DNA of 44,178 nt. It comes from a virus. Below, piece by piece: positions 1 to 7,344 of this stretch. The translations under genes and the position numbers were made by a program. The notes beneath the pieces are model-generated. The model saw only the letters and a list, made by a program, of their open reading frames with translations. It searched no databases and was not told the origin of the DNA. Where the stretch lies: positions 1-44,178 of the IMG/VR virus record IMGVR_UViG_3300013005_000067; one strand, written 5' to 3'. How positions within the stretch are numbered: position 1 is the first letter of the stretch; each line of letters opens with the position of its first letter.

Positions 1-343
1 CTAGTCCAAGCAACATAGGAACACCTTCTGCATCTGCACGTAGCACAGCAGTTAAATCATCATCAGTTCCGTAAATATTATCAGTTTCTGTTTCAAATTC
101 AAACATCCACGCACGGTTTAATCGGTCCACAGTGGGTTCTTGTATGCGGAACAACTGTGTGCGGAGTCCCAGTATTTGTGTAAGTGTTTCCCAGTTGCGC
201 TGTTGATTTCTAGCACGACCCCAGTCTGACTCGTCGGTTATGACATTGCCTGCGTGATCACGGAACGGCACACGGGCTGGTTTGTAGTGCCCAGTGACTC
301 CGGTGGCAGTGATGTCAAAGAAAGTTTGTACTACAAATCTCAT
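1..343 (-). CDS. Conserved phage protein, C-terminus cut by window edge
   Basis: Reading from the ATG at 343 the minus-strand frame stays open to base 1, giving about 114 residues that start MRFVVQTFFDITATGVTGHY. The start overlaps the stop of the upstream gene as ATGA, which suggests translational coupling. The visible part is polar and aromatic with no signal peptide or membrane segment. It contains RVPFRDHAGNVITD and a helical stretch rich in Arg, Asn and Gln. I do not recognise a named family; its position beside structural genes behind a late promoter suggests a virion or assembly role. The 3' end lies outside the window. Confidence 0.7.
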   Translation of the reverse strand, partial: MRFVVQTFFDITATGVTGHYKPARVPFRDHAGNVITDESDWGRARNQQRNWETLTQILGLRTQLFRIQEPTVDRLNRAWMFEFETETDNIYGTDDDLTAVLRADAEGVPMLLGL

Positions 344-594
344 GAGGTCTTTTTGCTTAGTTCGTACAAGACTTCAACCTTGTTGCACAATTCATCCAGT
401 GCTACATTGTTGTGGCGTGATTCAAATATTTCTGCCCAGCGACGTTTGTTTTCAAGTTCTTCAAGTTCTTGTTTTAATTTAGGGTCTTGGTAGTGCAAGG
501 ATTTTGAACTGTTTCCGGGTTGGCGAGCATACACTGTGCGCCCGCCGTCGGGACTTTCAAATATTGTTACTTCAGTTATTTTGCTTACCATCAT
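340..594 (-). CDS. Small conserved phage protein, 84 aa
   Basis: This 84-residue protein begins MMVSKITEVTIFESPDGG. A beta-rich N-terminal half with a tyrosine/arginine turn is followed by a charged helical C-terminal half (LKQELEELENKRRWAEIFES). There is a choice of two adjacent ATGs (594 or 591). The 594 start sits 7 nt after a late-promoter-like ATTAAATA box at 602-609, the same geometry as several other genes here. It overlaps the next gene by 4 nt (ATGA). No named family was recognised; late timing is inferred from the promoter. Confidence 0.65.
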   Translation of the reverse strand: MMVSKITEVTIFESPDGGRTVYARQPGNSSKSLHYQDPKLKQELEELENKRRWAEIFESRHNNVALDELCNKVEVLYELSKKTS

Positions 595-601
595 GATGAA
601 G

Positions 602-609
602 TATTTAAT
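602..609 (-). promoter_or_regulatory. Late promoter box ATTAAATA next to start codon
   Basis: On the minus strand ATTAAATA is followed by 7 nt and then ATG at 594. It matches 6-7 of 8 positions of the T4 late consensus TATAAATA and has the same box-to-ATG distance as the boxes before 10888, 28915 and 37403. It lies just past the terminator at 618-645, so it would restart transcription. Confidence 0.5.
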
Positions 610-617
610 GTCAAAAG

Positions 618-645
618 AAAACCCTGGGTTTTATTCCAGGGTTTT
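618..645 (-). terminator. Intrinsic terminator-like hairpin
   Basis: Perfect 10-bp stem AAAACCCTGG / CCAGGGTTTT with an 8-nt loop, followed on the minus strand by CTTTT. It lies 21 nt past the stop of the 666-1076 gene and would end its transcript. A CTAAATA box at 658-664 lies between that stop and the hairpin. Confidence 0.75.
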
Positions 646-657
646 TGCGTCAAAAAC

Positions 658-664
658 TATTTAG
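658..664 (-). promoter_or_regulatory. Possible late promoter box CTAAATA
   Basis: Minus-strand CTAAATA, the form of late box used in many cyanophage T4-like genomes, lies 2 nt past the stop of the 666-1076 gene. A transcript from it would begin at the base of the 618-645 hairpin, so it is either a chance match or gives an mRNA with a 5' hairpin. Confidence 0.3.
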
Positions 665-665
665 A

Positions 666-1076
666 TTAGTTTGTGAATGTTGCTGTAGCGGCTGTGGTAA
701 CAGCGTAGCCTAGTGAAGCAGTCAATGCCACATCTAGATCTTCACCGTTGGCATAGTTCCATGCACCAGTTGGGTATGTGGCCAAGGCCAATGTAGCTTG
801 GTTAGAACCCACTGTGGTGAATTCATACATAGCGATTGTGCATTTAGTTTGAATAGTCAAGAATGCAATGCCCAATGAAGTAGCACTTACAGTAGCGTTA
901 CCAGTGAAAGTAACTGTACCGAAGTCTAACTTAGGACCTGCAACGTTAACTGTTGCGCCACTGGTTACTGTGTTAGCACCACTGTTCCAGCCTGCGCCAG
1001 GTGACGAAGGAACTGTACCAGCATCCATGTTGACAACTGGTTCAAAGTTGCCGTTTACTTGTGTAATATAAGCCAT
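666..1076 (-). CDS. Small Ala/Thr-rich structural protein, 136 aa
   Basis: The 136 residues are rich in Ala, Thr, Gly and Val in alternating beta-strand patterns (for example TVTSGATVNVAGPKL). There is no signal peptide. The composition is typical of small phage decoration, tail or fibre proteins, and the 97-aa gene at 42372-42665 is similar in style. It has its own late promoter (CATAAATA, 1117-1124) and a strong Shine-Dalgarno AAGGAGAT just before the ATG, with a terminator after it. It is therefore a single-gene unit with features expected for high late expression. Exact function is not recognised; structural is inferred from composition and promoter. Confidence 0.7.
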   Translation of the reverse strand: MAYITQVNGNFEPVVNMDAGTVPSSPGAGWNSGANTVTSGATVNVAGPKLDFGTVTFTGNATVSATSLGIAFLTIQTKCTIAMYEFTTVGSNQATLALATYPTGAWNYANGEDLDVALTASLGYAVTTAATATFTN

Positions 1077-1116
1077 TTAAAATCTCCTTAGTGTATGGTC
1101 GCTTTGGACCTGCATT

Positions 1117-1124
1117 TATTTATG
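1117..1124 (-). promoter_or_regulatory. Late promoter CATAAATA with leader and strong RBS
   Basis: Minus-strand CATAAATA (7 of 8 matches to TATAAATA) lies 40 nt upstream of the ATG at 1076. The leader carries TAAGGAGAT as a ribosome binding site. This is the leadered type of late unit, unlike the boxes that abut start codons elsewhere in the window. Confidence 0.7.
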
Positions 1125-1145
1125 CCGTAAGGAAAAAAACTCCGG

Positions 1146-3014
1146 TTAGGCTGTTTGATCTGGGTTGTTTAGAGCACGATTTCCGGCACTAAACCCGAAT
1201 CGATTTACCAGTTTAGCACGGCCTGCAGGGGTGGCCAACACCCAGCCTTCTTGTCCGGGCTGTTGACGATCTAGCTGTGCCAACATGTCTGTTTTGATAT
1301 CATGCAACAACAAGAATGCAGTGAATGCCGCAGTGATACCTGCCATGTTTGTGCGTGGGCTTTGCAGGTATTCCACAATGTTATTGAACTTGCGTGGTGT
1401 TACATTGGTTTTTAGCCAGTCTCCAAATCCGTGCAACAAGTTGTCGTAGTTGCTGGTGATTCTAGAATTGATGTAGCGTTTGCACAACTGTGGCAAATCA
1501 GTAATGCCGGCAGCACGTAGATCAGCAGGATTAAACAAACTGTCAATGGCAGCACCTTGTGTAGACACAATCTGACTCAACTGTTTAACTAGGCCACTGT
1601 TTAACTCAACGTTGCGAATGTCTTTGACACTGGGCTCAATCAGCAACAGTCCAGGAACTTCATTCAGTGTGACCTGCTTGATTGCTTCAGGAGCGGCATC
1701 AACATCACGATAACGTGTGTGTACAGCAACACCTACTTCGCTGTTGCCAATGCGCTGTCCTAGCTTACTGCTGGCTGGAATCTTGTATTCAACAAAGTTT
1801 GGACGGAACACATAAGCGCCGGCCTGTTCAGGAGGTGTGTTGGTATACAGTAAATCGCCCTGTACAAATCCACGCATGCTGTCAGGCACGGCAGCACGTA
1901 GCAAGGGAAACAACTTTTGATAAAGCCCAATCAACTCTGTACGATCTCCAGAACGCATGGCCATCATTCTAGCAATATGCTCCGGCGATGTTGCCAAGCC
2001 GTCATAGCCTTTGGCACCAAATCCGCTTTTGTCTGTGAGCACAAACGTGCCATCTGGCTTGCGGCCAAATATGATAGCAGGCTTGCCATCCCATTTGACT
2101 GTGGTTGTGCCACGTGTGTCTTCTGCGGCGTGGCGCATGATTTCAACTGCATCGCGAATGCCACGTGTGCCTTTTTCAAACACTAGATCTTCTAGGTGTT
2201 CGATACGTGCATCCTTAGCACCTTCCACAATCACTGCCATACCTTGATTCACAATGCGATCACGCAGTCTGCCCAAGAAGTTTACTTCGTTGTATTCTTT
2301 GTATACGGGCTCTTCGCTTTCCATAAATGGTACACCAATTTTGGCAAAGTGTTCACGTGCATCTGCCAGCTTGGCATCACGCTTGGGATCACCTTCCAGT
2401 GCGGCCACAATGGTTTCTACACTGTGTAGATCTTTGCTGGTTGCTTGTTTATTCAACAACAGTCGGGCAATTTTATCTGGATCATCCGTGATAACCTTGT
2501 TGGTAGCGCGGTCAGCAATGCCTGCATTTTGATTCAACTTGTAACCCATGCTCTTGGCAATGCTGTTCATCAGCACGTTACGTGCCGATCCACTGTAGTT
2601 GCTGTCAGGTGCCGCACTTAGCACAAACTTTGAAAATGGCACATTGGTCAAGAACATAAAGTCAGACTGCACATAACCTGAATTGGGATTGCCTTTGATA
2701 GGTGTTTTAAAGTGTACACTGATGCCAGACTTTTTGATGTAGTCTTCCGGTTTGAAACCATGGCTTTGACACCATTGTGTTAGTCGTGCAACCAATTGTT
2801 CTTTGCTGACTTGATTGGCATCCACTGCCAGATCCAAATCGCCTGACGTGGGTTTTCTACCTGTGGAGCCCAGTGTGTTGTTTTGCAAATCCAGTCCCGG
2901 TAACATTAGATCAAGCCAGGCCAAGGTGGGAGCAACGTCTGCTTGGTTAATGCGCTGTGTTAGTATGCGGCCACTTGCGTCTTTAAAAACATTGCCGCCT
3001 TCTTTTAATATCAT
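1146..3014 (-). CDS. Nucleotidyltransferase-like / ligase-like (DUF6267-type) fusion protein, 622 aa
   Basis: Two enzyme-like parts are visible. Residues about 48-65 read LGSTGRKPTSGDLDLAVD, the pattern of the Pol-beta-type nucleotidyltransferase fold (G-S, then D59 and D61), with a plausible third acid at D118 in YVQSDFMFL. Residues 300-415 contain TTVKWDGKPAIIFGR, a KxDG motif I as in covalent nucleotidyltransferases (DNA/RNA ligases; K307 would carry AMP), then FVQGDLLY (383-390) and VEYKIP (408-413), which resemble motifs IV and V. A similar KWDG domain occurs in T4-like cyanophages as DUF6267. It overlaps the next upstream gene by ATGA. Its neighbours look like head proteins, so it may be packaged and injected, as T4 Alt is. 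Substrate is unknown; activity is inferred from motifs only. Confidence 0.7.
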   Translation of the reverse strand: MILKEGGNVFKDASGRILTQRINQADVAPTLAWLDLMLPGLDLQNNTLGSTGRKPTSGDLDLAVDANQVSKEQLVARLTQWCQSHGFKPEDYIKKSGISVHFKTPIKGNPNSGYVQSDFMFLTNVPFSKFVLSAAPDSNYSGSARNVLMNSIAKSMGYKLNQNAGIADRATNKVITDDPDKIARLLLNKQATSKDLHSVETIVAALEGDPKRDAKLADAREHFAKIGVPFMESEEPVYKEYNEVNFLGRLRDRIVNQGMAVIVEGAKDARIEHLEDLVFEKGTRGIRDAVEIMRHAAEDTRGTTTVKWDGKPAIIFGRKPDGTFVLTDKSGFGAKGYDGLATSPEHIARMMAMRSGDRTELIGLYQKLFPLLRAAVPDSMRGFVQGDLLYTNTPPEQAGAYVFRPNFVEYKIPASSKLGQRIGNSEVGVAVHTRYRDVDAAPEAIKQVTLNEVPGLLLIEPSVKDIRNVELNSGLVKQLSQIVSTQGAAIDSLFNPADLRAAGITDLPQLCKRYINSRITSNYDNLLHGFGDWLKTNVTPRKFNNIVEYLQSPRTNMAGITAAFTAFLLLHDIKTDMLAQLDRQQPGQEGWVLATPAGRAKLVNRFGFSAGNRALNNPDQTA

Positions 3015-4459
3015 GGTATTGTGTACCCCATACCTTCTAGCATGGTGTCAATTACTGAATCACCTGTGGTAGATAGTTGTTTGTTGCCAGTTGCAGTCTG
3101 AATTGCTTGTCCTGCACTACCCAATACCTGGGCAGTTAGCCCGGACTTGTTTAGCAATGCCACTGCATTGGATCCCATCAATTGACCCGTGGCCGGTGCA
3201 GTACCAGCGGCGGTGCCAGCGGCTCCAGGTTGCCCTGTTTTTCCAGTTTGTCCGGCCGGTGCTGGTTGCTGTCCATATGCAGGCGCTTCCGGTGATGCGG
3301 CTTTCACAGTATTTTGTGATGCCACCAGTTGCAGTGCGGCCATGGCAGTTAAAATATAACTTTTAACTGCTTCTTTAGTTTTTGCAGGATCGCCCTGGGC
3401 ACCGATAACTTCTTGTTTGGCTGCGTCCAACTCTGCCTTTAAATCAGAGTTTTCGGCGGCTGTTAATCCCAGCATTTTGTATGTGGCCGAATCGCGCATG
3501 GCAATTTTTTCATTTGCCCACTTTAAAAAGTCTGTGGCATACGCAGATGAGGGCGCTGCCGCTGCTTTATACCCTATAGGATTTGTTGGAGTTGGGTTGG
3601 TTCCTGCTCCAGGTACCTGGAATGGTTTCAATGGCATTGCTGTGCCTGTTGATTTTGCAGGTGCCGTTGTAGTTGTTGCAGTTTGACCGGGTTTTGTTAC
3701 GGCTGGGTTAGGATTGGTTCCTGCTCCAGGTACCTGGTACGGCGCAGTTGGCATTGCTGTGCCTGTTGATTTTGCAGGTGCTGCCGGCTGTTGTGCAGCC
3801 ACGCCACCTCTTACCATGTCGTTTATACCTTGCCCAGCATTGGCCACAGCAGATGTTGCTGGATCATATTTTGCAAACTTGGTTGCATCACCGCCTGTGC
3901 CACTGCCTGCACGACCTTGAACGTACCGGGTTTGATCTTTGATGTTGGGATTGTTAGGGTCGGCCTTGTTTACCTGACTGCCTGTGACAGGAGGCGTTTG
4001 TGCGGCCGCAGTGGTATTGGCCACACCGGGCATTTTTGCCACGTTGTTGTAATTAAATCTTTGTGCGTTAACAGTTGCAGGCGCTTTGGGCTGTTGTGCG
4101 GCCAGTGACATGTACGGATTAGGCCGACCGGTTTGTTTTTCTAATTCCTGTTGCGTAGATACCGCTGTGTCTTCTGGAACTGGTTGTGCTTGTTTTTTTA
4201 CCCATTCATCAGCATACGTTGTTGCCAGTTTGACCATTTGTGAATTTGCCTTCACAGCGGCTAATTTTTTTACAGGATCAAGGATACCTGAACTTGATGC
4301 CCTGAAGTTTTGTGTTGTTCCTGTCCCAGGAGATACAGATTGTGCAACCGCAGTTTTGGTTGCGTCGTAAGCACCTTTAGCCACATTACCAACGCCTTTT
4401 ACCACGTCCATAATGCCTTCGTCAGTGCGACGTGAACGATTTAACTCATGAATTTGCAT
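3011..4459 (-). CDS. Low-complexity Ala/Pro/Thr/Gln-rich probable head protein, 482 aa
   Basis: The protein starts MQIHELNRSRRTDEGIMDVV, then runs through long Pro/Ala/Thr/Gln stretches with two copies of a 39-residue repeat (core STGTAMP...VPGAGTNP). A helical segment near the middle follows (FLKWANEKIAMRDSATYKML), and it ends in VIDTMLEGMGYTIP. The short N-terminus with I-H-E at residues 3-5 fits the [IL]-x-E cleavage rule of the T4 prohead protease, so an internal or scaffold-type head protein is possible. No catalytic motif was seen. It overlaps the 82-aa gene upstream by 14 nt and the fusion gene downstream by 4 nt, so the three form one late unit behind 4717-4724. Confidence 0.65.
   Translation of the reverse strand: MQIHELNRSRRTDEGIMDVVKGVGNVAKGAYDATKTAVAQSVSPGTGTTQNFRASSSGILDPVKKLAAVKANSQMVKLATTYADEWVKKQAQPVPEDTAVSTQQELEKQTGRPNPYMSLAAQQPKAPATVNAQRFNYNNVAKMPGVANTTAAAQTPPVTGSQVNKADPNNPNIKDQTRYVQGRAGSGTGGDATKFAKYDPATSAVANAGQGINDMVRGGVAAQQPAAPAKSTGTAMPTAPYQVPGAGTNPNPAVTKPGQTATTTTAPAKSTGTAMPLKPFQVPGAGTNPTPTNPIGYKAAAAPSSAYATDFLKWANEKIAMRDSATYKMLGLTAAENSDLKAELDAAKQEVIGAQGDPAKTKEAVKSYILTAMAALQLVASQNTVKAASPEAPAYGQQPAPAGQTGKTGQPGAAGTAAGTAPATGQLMGSNAVALLNKSGLTAQVLGSAGQAIQTATGNKQLSTTGDSVIDTMLEGMGYTIP
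3597..3781 (-). repeat. Two-copy direct repeat inside a coding region
   Basis: Two nearly identical stretches of about 68 bp (3597-3664 and 3714-3781) are offset by exactly 117 bp, which is 39 codons, so the frame is kept. They encode the duplicated STGTAMP-x-xPxQVPGAGTNP segment of the low-complexity head protein. Confidence 0.8.
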
Positions 4460-4694
4460 CAGTTTTTCTCACGGTTCTTGTAAATTTGCCGGGGTCGCGC
4501 AGGTTGATGGCATTGATCAACTTGCGTTGCAAATTTTTAGCTGCCTCGGGCTCATAACTGGAGTCAATCTGCTCTAGTAGGCGTATAGCACTGGCAATGA
4601 TGTTACCAGCACGATTTTCGATAACATAGCGGGAGTCACGCTCCACATACATGCTGTCTAATTCTTCTAATAAACTACGAGTTTTCTTCTGCAT
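4446..4694 (-). CDS. Small helical conserved phage protein, 82 aa
   Basis: This 82-residue, almost wholly helical protein begins MQKKTRSLLEELDSMYVERD and contains ENRAGNIIASAIRLLEQI. It is charged and has no membrane segment. It is the first gene after the late promoter AATAAATA at 4717-4724 and precedes the low-complexity head protein with a 14-nt overlap. Similar short helical proteins accompany structural genes in T4-like cyanophages, but I cannot name a function. A weak GGG ribosome site lies upstream. Confidence 0.65.
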   Translation of the reverse strand: MQKKTRSLLEELDSMYVERDSRYVIENRAGNIIASAIRLLEQIDSSYEPEAAKNLQRKLINAINLRDPGKFTRTVRKTDANS

Positions 4695-4716
4695 TTTGGT
4701 CCCAAACCCTTTGTGT

Positions 4717-4724
4717 TATTTATT
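4717..4724 (-). promoter_or_regulatory. Late promoter AATAAATA
   Basis: Minus-strand AATAAATA lies 22 nt before the ATG at 4694 and between two genes, with no other promoter in view. It is the likely late start of the 4694-to-1146 operon. Confidence 0.6.
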
Positions 4725-4733
4725 GTTTTTTAG

Positions 4734-5513
4734 TTACAATGTAGATAACAAAGATTCCCAGAGTGCATCACGATCCCAATAAAAAGGAGTCCACTCGGTA
4801 TCAGATATTAATTTTTTTAATTTAGATACTCGTTGAGCGTCCCAGGTAAGTGGTAATTTATGTAATAGACATTCAATTATCCAATCGAGTTGAACATTAG
4901 GCGAAGGTTGCACTTCATTTTGCCGGATGTTTTTATATTTTGATTGGAAACTATATTCGTTCATTCCTTGCCAAGTATTGTGCCAGCTCCAGTTTGCACT
5001 CAATAGCGAATTTTTTTGTGACTCTGTCAAATAGTTAACGGCGTATGTGGACATGTAATGGTACTGAATTTTATTATTTGTAAAGTAATTTTTTAATAAC
5101 AGCATGTAATTATAAGTTCTTAGATTAGCTTGACTATTTTCTATATAAAAATTGTGATAACGCAAAACTTCATCTTGCTGACTAGCACTGCTTAACCACC
5201 AGTTGTTGTTGTCTACCTTGACAATATTTTTTGAATAAACAGGATCTGTGTTAATAACACTGTCCCATTTGTGTGTGTTAATTAGTTTGTCGTATCGAGC
5301 GGGTTGTGCCCACTGAACAATGTAAATTCCGCCTGCGTCCACTGTTGCATTAGATAAAACTGCATTAACTAAAAACTCATTGCCGGCACCAATGCCCGAG
5401 ATATTGACTACTTCAACCTCGGGGTATATGGCCTGTAACAGTTGAGGCCATTCAGGCCATATGTGCCCTACTGCAAATCCATCACCAGCAGTGTAAATTC
5501 TTTTTATATCCAT
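4734..5513 (-). CDS. SGNH-hydrolase-like protein, 259 aa
   Basis: The N-terminus reads MDIKRIYTAGDGFAVGHIWPEWPQ, which fits block I of SGNH/GDSL folds with GDG in place of GDS, and then VNISGIGAGNEFLVNAV, which fits block II (GxGN). The expected catalytic serine after GD is therefore missing (Gly), so the activity is uncertain. The rest is Trp/Tyr/Asn-rich, as in sugar-binding or lipase-like phage proteins. The start overlaps the end of the upstream PPG-motif gene by 10 nt. It sits in a cassette with that gene and a radical SAM gene. Two other SGNH-like genes occur in the window (13532-14176 and 38996-39739). Confidence 0.5.
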   Translation of the reverse strand: MDIKRIYTAGDGFAVGHIWPEWPQLLQAIYPEVEVVNISGIGAGNEFLVNAVLSNATVDAGGIYIVQWAQPARYDKLINTHKWDSVINTDPVYSKNIVKVDNNNWWLSSASQQDEVLRYHNFYIENSQANLRTYNYMLLLKNYFTNNKIQYHYMSTYAVNYLTESQKNSLLSANWSWHNTWQGMNEYSFQSKYKNIRQNEVQPSPNVQLDWIIECLLHKLPLTWDAQRVSKLKKLISDTEWTPFYWDRDALWESLLSTL

Positions 5514-6256
5514 AGATCATTGTCTAGATTCAGCAGGTCTATACCATACTGATGTTGTATCATTCCACACATAATTCCAAAATCTATATTGTCAAAATAT
5601 TCTGGTATAGTTGTGGTTGTTTTGTTTACCACAGCGTCGCATATTTTTTGATACTGGGCCACACGATCAATTATTGGACGTTGTGCGGTAATAAAATGTT
5701 TCCAAATCGACTCTGAATTTTTACCATCAATTCCGGGCATGGTGGCCATCAACTTGATAAAAGAATCAAGTTGATAAAAATCAGGAAAATTAACATTTAA
5801 TCCCGACATGTCAGATGGCAAATGTTCAATAGTTCTAAGAATAGCATGTTGATAGATATAAAAAAATTCTTCTCGCAGACTATTATTACTTGTGGGAAAT
5901 TTTTCCTTTGCACTAGTAATAAATTTTTGTTCTGTAGTTTTATCGGACTGTATGGCCTTGCGATAAAAATTGTTTAGATAAATTTCCCAATGCCCATTAA
6001 CTAAGATATTTACAACCAGGCGATCTTGAAATTTTTTTGTTAAATCCCGGTTATCAAAATTATGTAAGCATATTACTGGACTGTCAGTATCGTCGGCTCC
6101 GGTATACAGATCTATGTTGTTGGTTTGCGAAGAATAATTTTTTGTTAATCCATGATAACTGCCAGTGGTGTGAACAGAAAAATCATATTCGTCGGCCAGT
6201 ATTCTTGCCAAGAAATGTCCCAATGCTCCGGGCGGCGCAGTTATAATGTATTTCAT
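5504..6256 (-). CDS. PPG-motif protein (possible sulfotransferase-like fold), 250 aa
   Basis: The best start is the ATG at 6256, giving MKYIITAPPGALGHFLARIL. It overlaps the upstream stop as TAATG; a longer frame to 6292 would overlap the radical SAM gene. The N-terminal strand-loop-helix APPGALGHFLARIL resembles the sulfate-binding loop of sulfotransferase-like P-loop proteins and is shared with the 278-aa gene at 15608-16444 (FPPGCYGTYVARCI), so the two look like distant paralogues. The remainder is helical and rich in Asn, Asp and Tyr. It lies between an SGNH-like gene and a radical SAM gene. The function is a guess; no catalytic residues can be assigned. Confidence 0.5.
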   Translation of the reverse strand: MKYIITAPPGALGHFLARILADEYDFSVHTTGSYHGLTKNYSSQTNNIDLYTGADDTDSPVICLHNFDNRDLTKKFQDRLVVNILVNGHWEIYLNNFYRKAIQSDKTTEQKFITSAKEKFPTSNNSLREEFFYIYQHAILRTIEHLPSDMSGLNVNFPDFYQLDSFIKLMATMPGIDGKNSESIWKHFITAQRPIIDRVAQYQKICDAVVNKTTTTIPEYFDNIDFGIMCGMIQHQYGIDLLNLDNDLWI

Positions 6257-7344
6257 TATTCTACCTCTAAATCTGGAAATGCTGTTTTCCAACTATTATT
6301 ACGGCGGCTATCCCAGGTATTAATAAAATCTTTCCATGGCTCTGATTCTGACAGAGTTGGTGCCAACGGCAGGTTGGCCACTAGTTTATATATTGCATGA
6401 TCGGTTGAATATTTTTTCAGCACTGCTGATCTAATATACATTGGCATGTTGTTTAAATCCCAAGGCCCCCAACACGGATGAATGTTAATTTCTGTTGGGT
6501 CTCCAAATGCATTGGTGTTTAAGTTGCTTTTTACCCAAGTCTCAAGTCGATCATAATAGTAGGTGTTAAGAACATTGGCTGTGAATTCCACTCTGAACAT
6601 TAAATTCCATATGTCTTTATTTTCTTTAAGACGTATCAAATTTTTACTGACCTTGCTCCAAGGCAGTGGCCATCGAACATAATCAAATTGTTCTTCTATT
6701 CCATCTAAACTCGCAGCAAAAATTATTGTTTTAAATTTTTTCCATTCCAGTAATGTTTGCTCTGAAGGATATATAGATCCATTGGTGGTGTAGTGTAGTG
6801 TTACGTTTTCTGGATGAGGAATATGTTTTATAAAAGCCAAATGAGTATCTGTAAACAGTGGTTCGCCGCCGAAAAACTTAACGTATTTTAGTTTTTTTAA
6901 AGACACAGTGTCAACCAGTTGATTGATTGAGTTGATAATGAAATCATTGTCCCTGTTGATTGTTATTTTTTTGTTGCGTAACTTTGCCTGTTCTTTTTCC
7001 CATAAAGAGCTACTATGAGAATTGCAAATTATACAGGCTGCATTGCATTCATTGTCAAAATTAATGTCTACGGCCACTGGATCTGTAGATGTTTCGTCGT
7101 CTGGCACCCAGTCGGAACCGGTTTGTCGTAAACTTTGCTGACCGAAATCTTCCAGTGTTTTGCACTTTGCACAATTACTAGTCCAGTGATCAATTGACTC
7201 AAAGTTAAGTTTACGATTTTGTGACAGTTGAGAATTCAAAGGTATTGCTGTGGCAAACAAGCAACAAGGTCTTACACTGATACCCGAGTTTTTATCTAAT
7301 TTAAATGAATACCCATTGGACAGATATCTACAAAAGCTATTCAT
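6256..7344 (-). CDS. Radical SAM enzyme with N-terminal Cys-rich (twitch-type) region, 362 aa
   Basis: The [4Fe-4S]-SAM motif is CNAACIIC (C100, C104, C107), followed by a GGE-type SAM contact (KFFGGEPLF). The N-terminus has its own cysteines (C5, C27-C28, then C58 and C61 in NCAKC). This layout, also seen in the 378-aa gene at 39732-40868, is that of twitch-domain radical SAM proteins found in marine T4-like phages. These usually act on peptides or cofactors, but the substrate here is unknown. Its ATG overlaps the helicase stop as ATGA and its stop overlaps the next start as TAATG, so it is translated together with replication genes. Confidence 0.8.
   Translation of the reverse strand: MNSFCRYLSNGYSFKLDKNSGISVRPCCLFATAIPLNSQLSQNRKLNFESIDHWTSNCAKCKTLEDFGQQSLRQTGSDWVPDDETSTDPVAVDINFDNECNAACIICNSHSSSLWEKEQAKLRNKKITINRDNDFIINSINQLVDTVSLKKLKYVKFFGGEPLFTDTHLAFIKHIPHPENVTLHYTTNGSIYPSEQTLLEWKKFKTIIFAASLDGIEEQFDYVRWPLPWSKVSKNLIRLKENKDIWNLMFRVEFTANVLNTYYYDRLETWVKSNLNTNAFGDPTEINIHPCWGPWDLNNMPMYIRSAVLKKYSTDHAIYKLVANLPLAPTLSESEPWKDFINTWDSRRNNSWKTAFPDLEVE

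Noticed and set aside
1682-2532. Several plus-strand open frames (60-96 aa) inside the 622-aa gene
   Set aside because: Shadows of a well-supported minus-strand gene: atypical composition, no ribosome sites, no family resemblance.
3417-4370. Plus-strand frames up to 105 aa in the low-complexity gene
   Set aside because: They arise from the repeat-rich minus-strand sequence; Cys/Pro-rich products with no signals.
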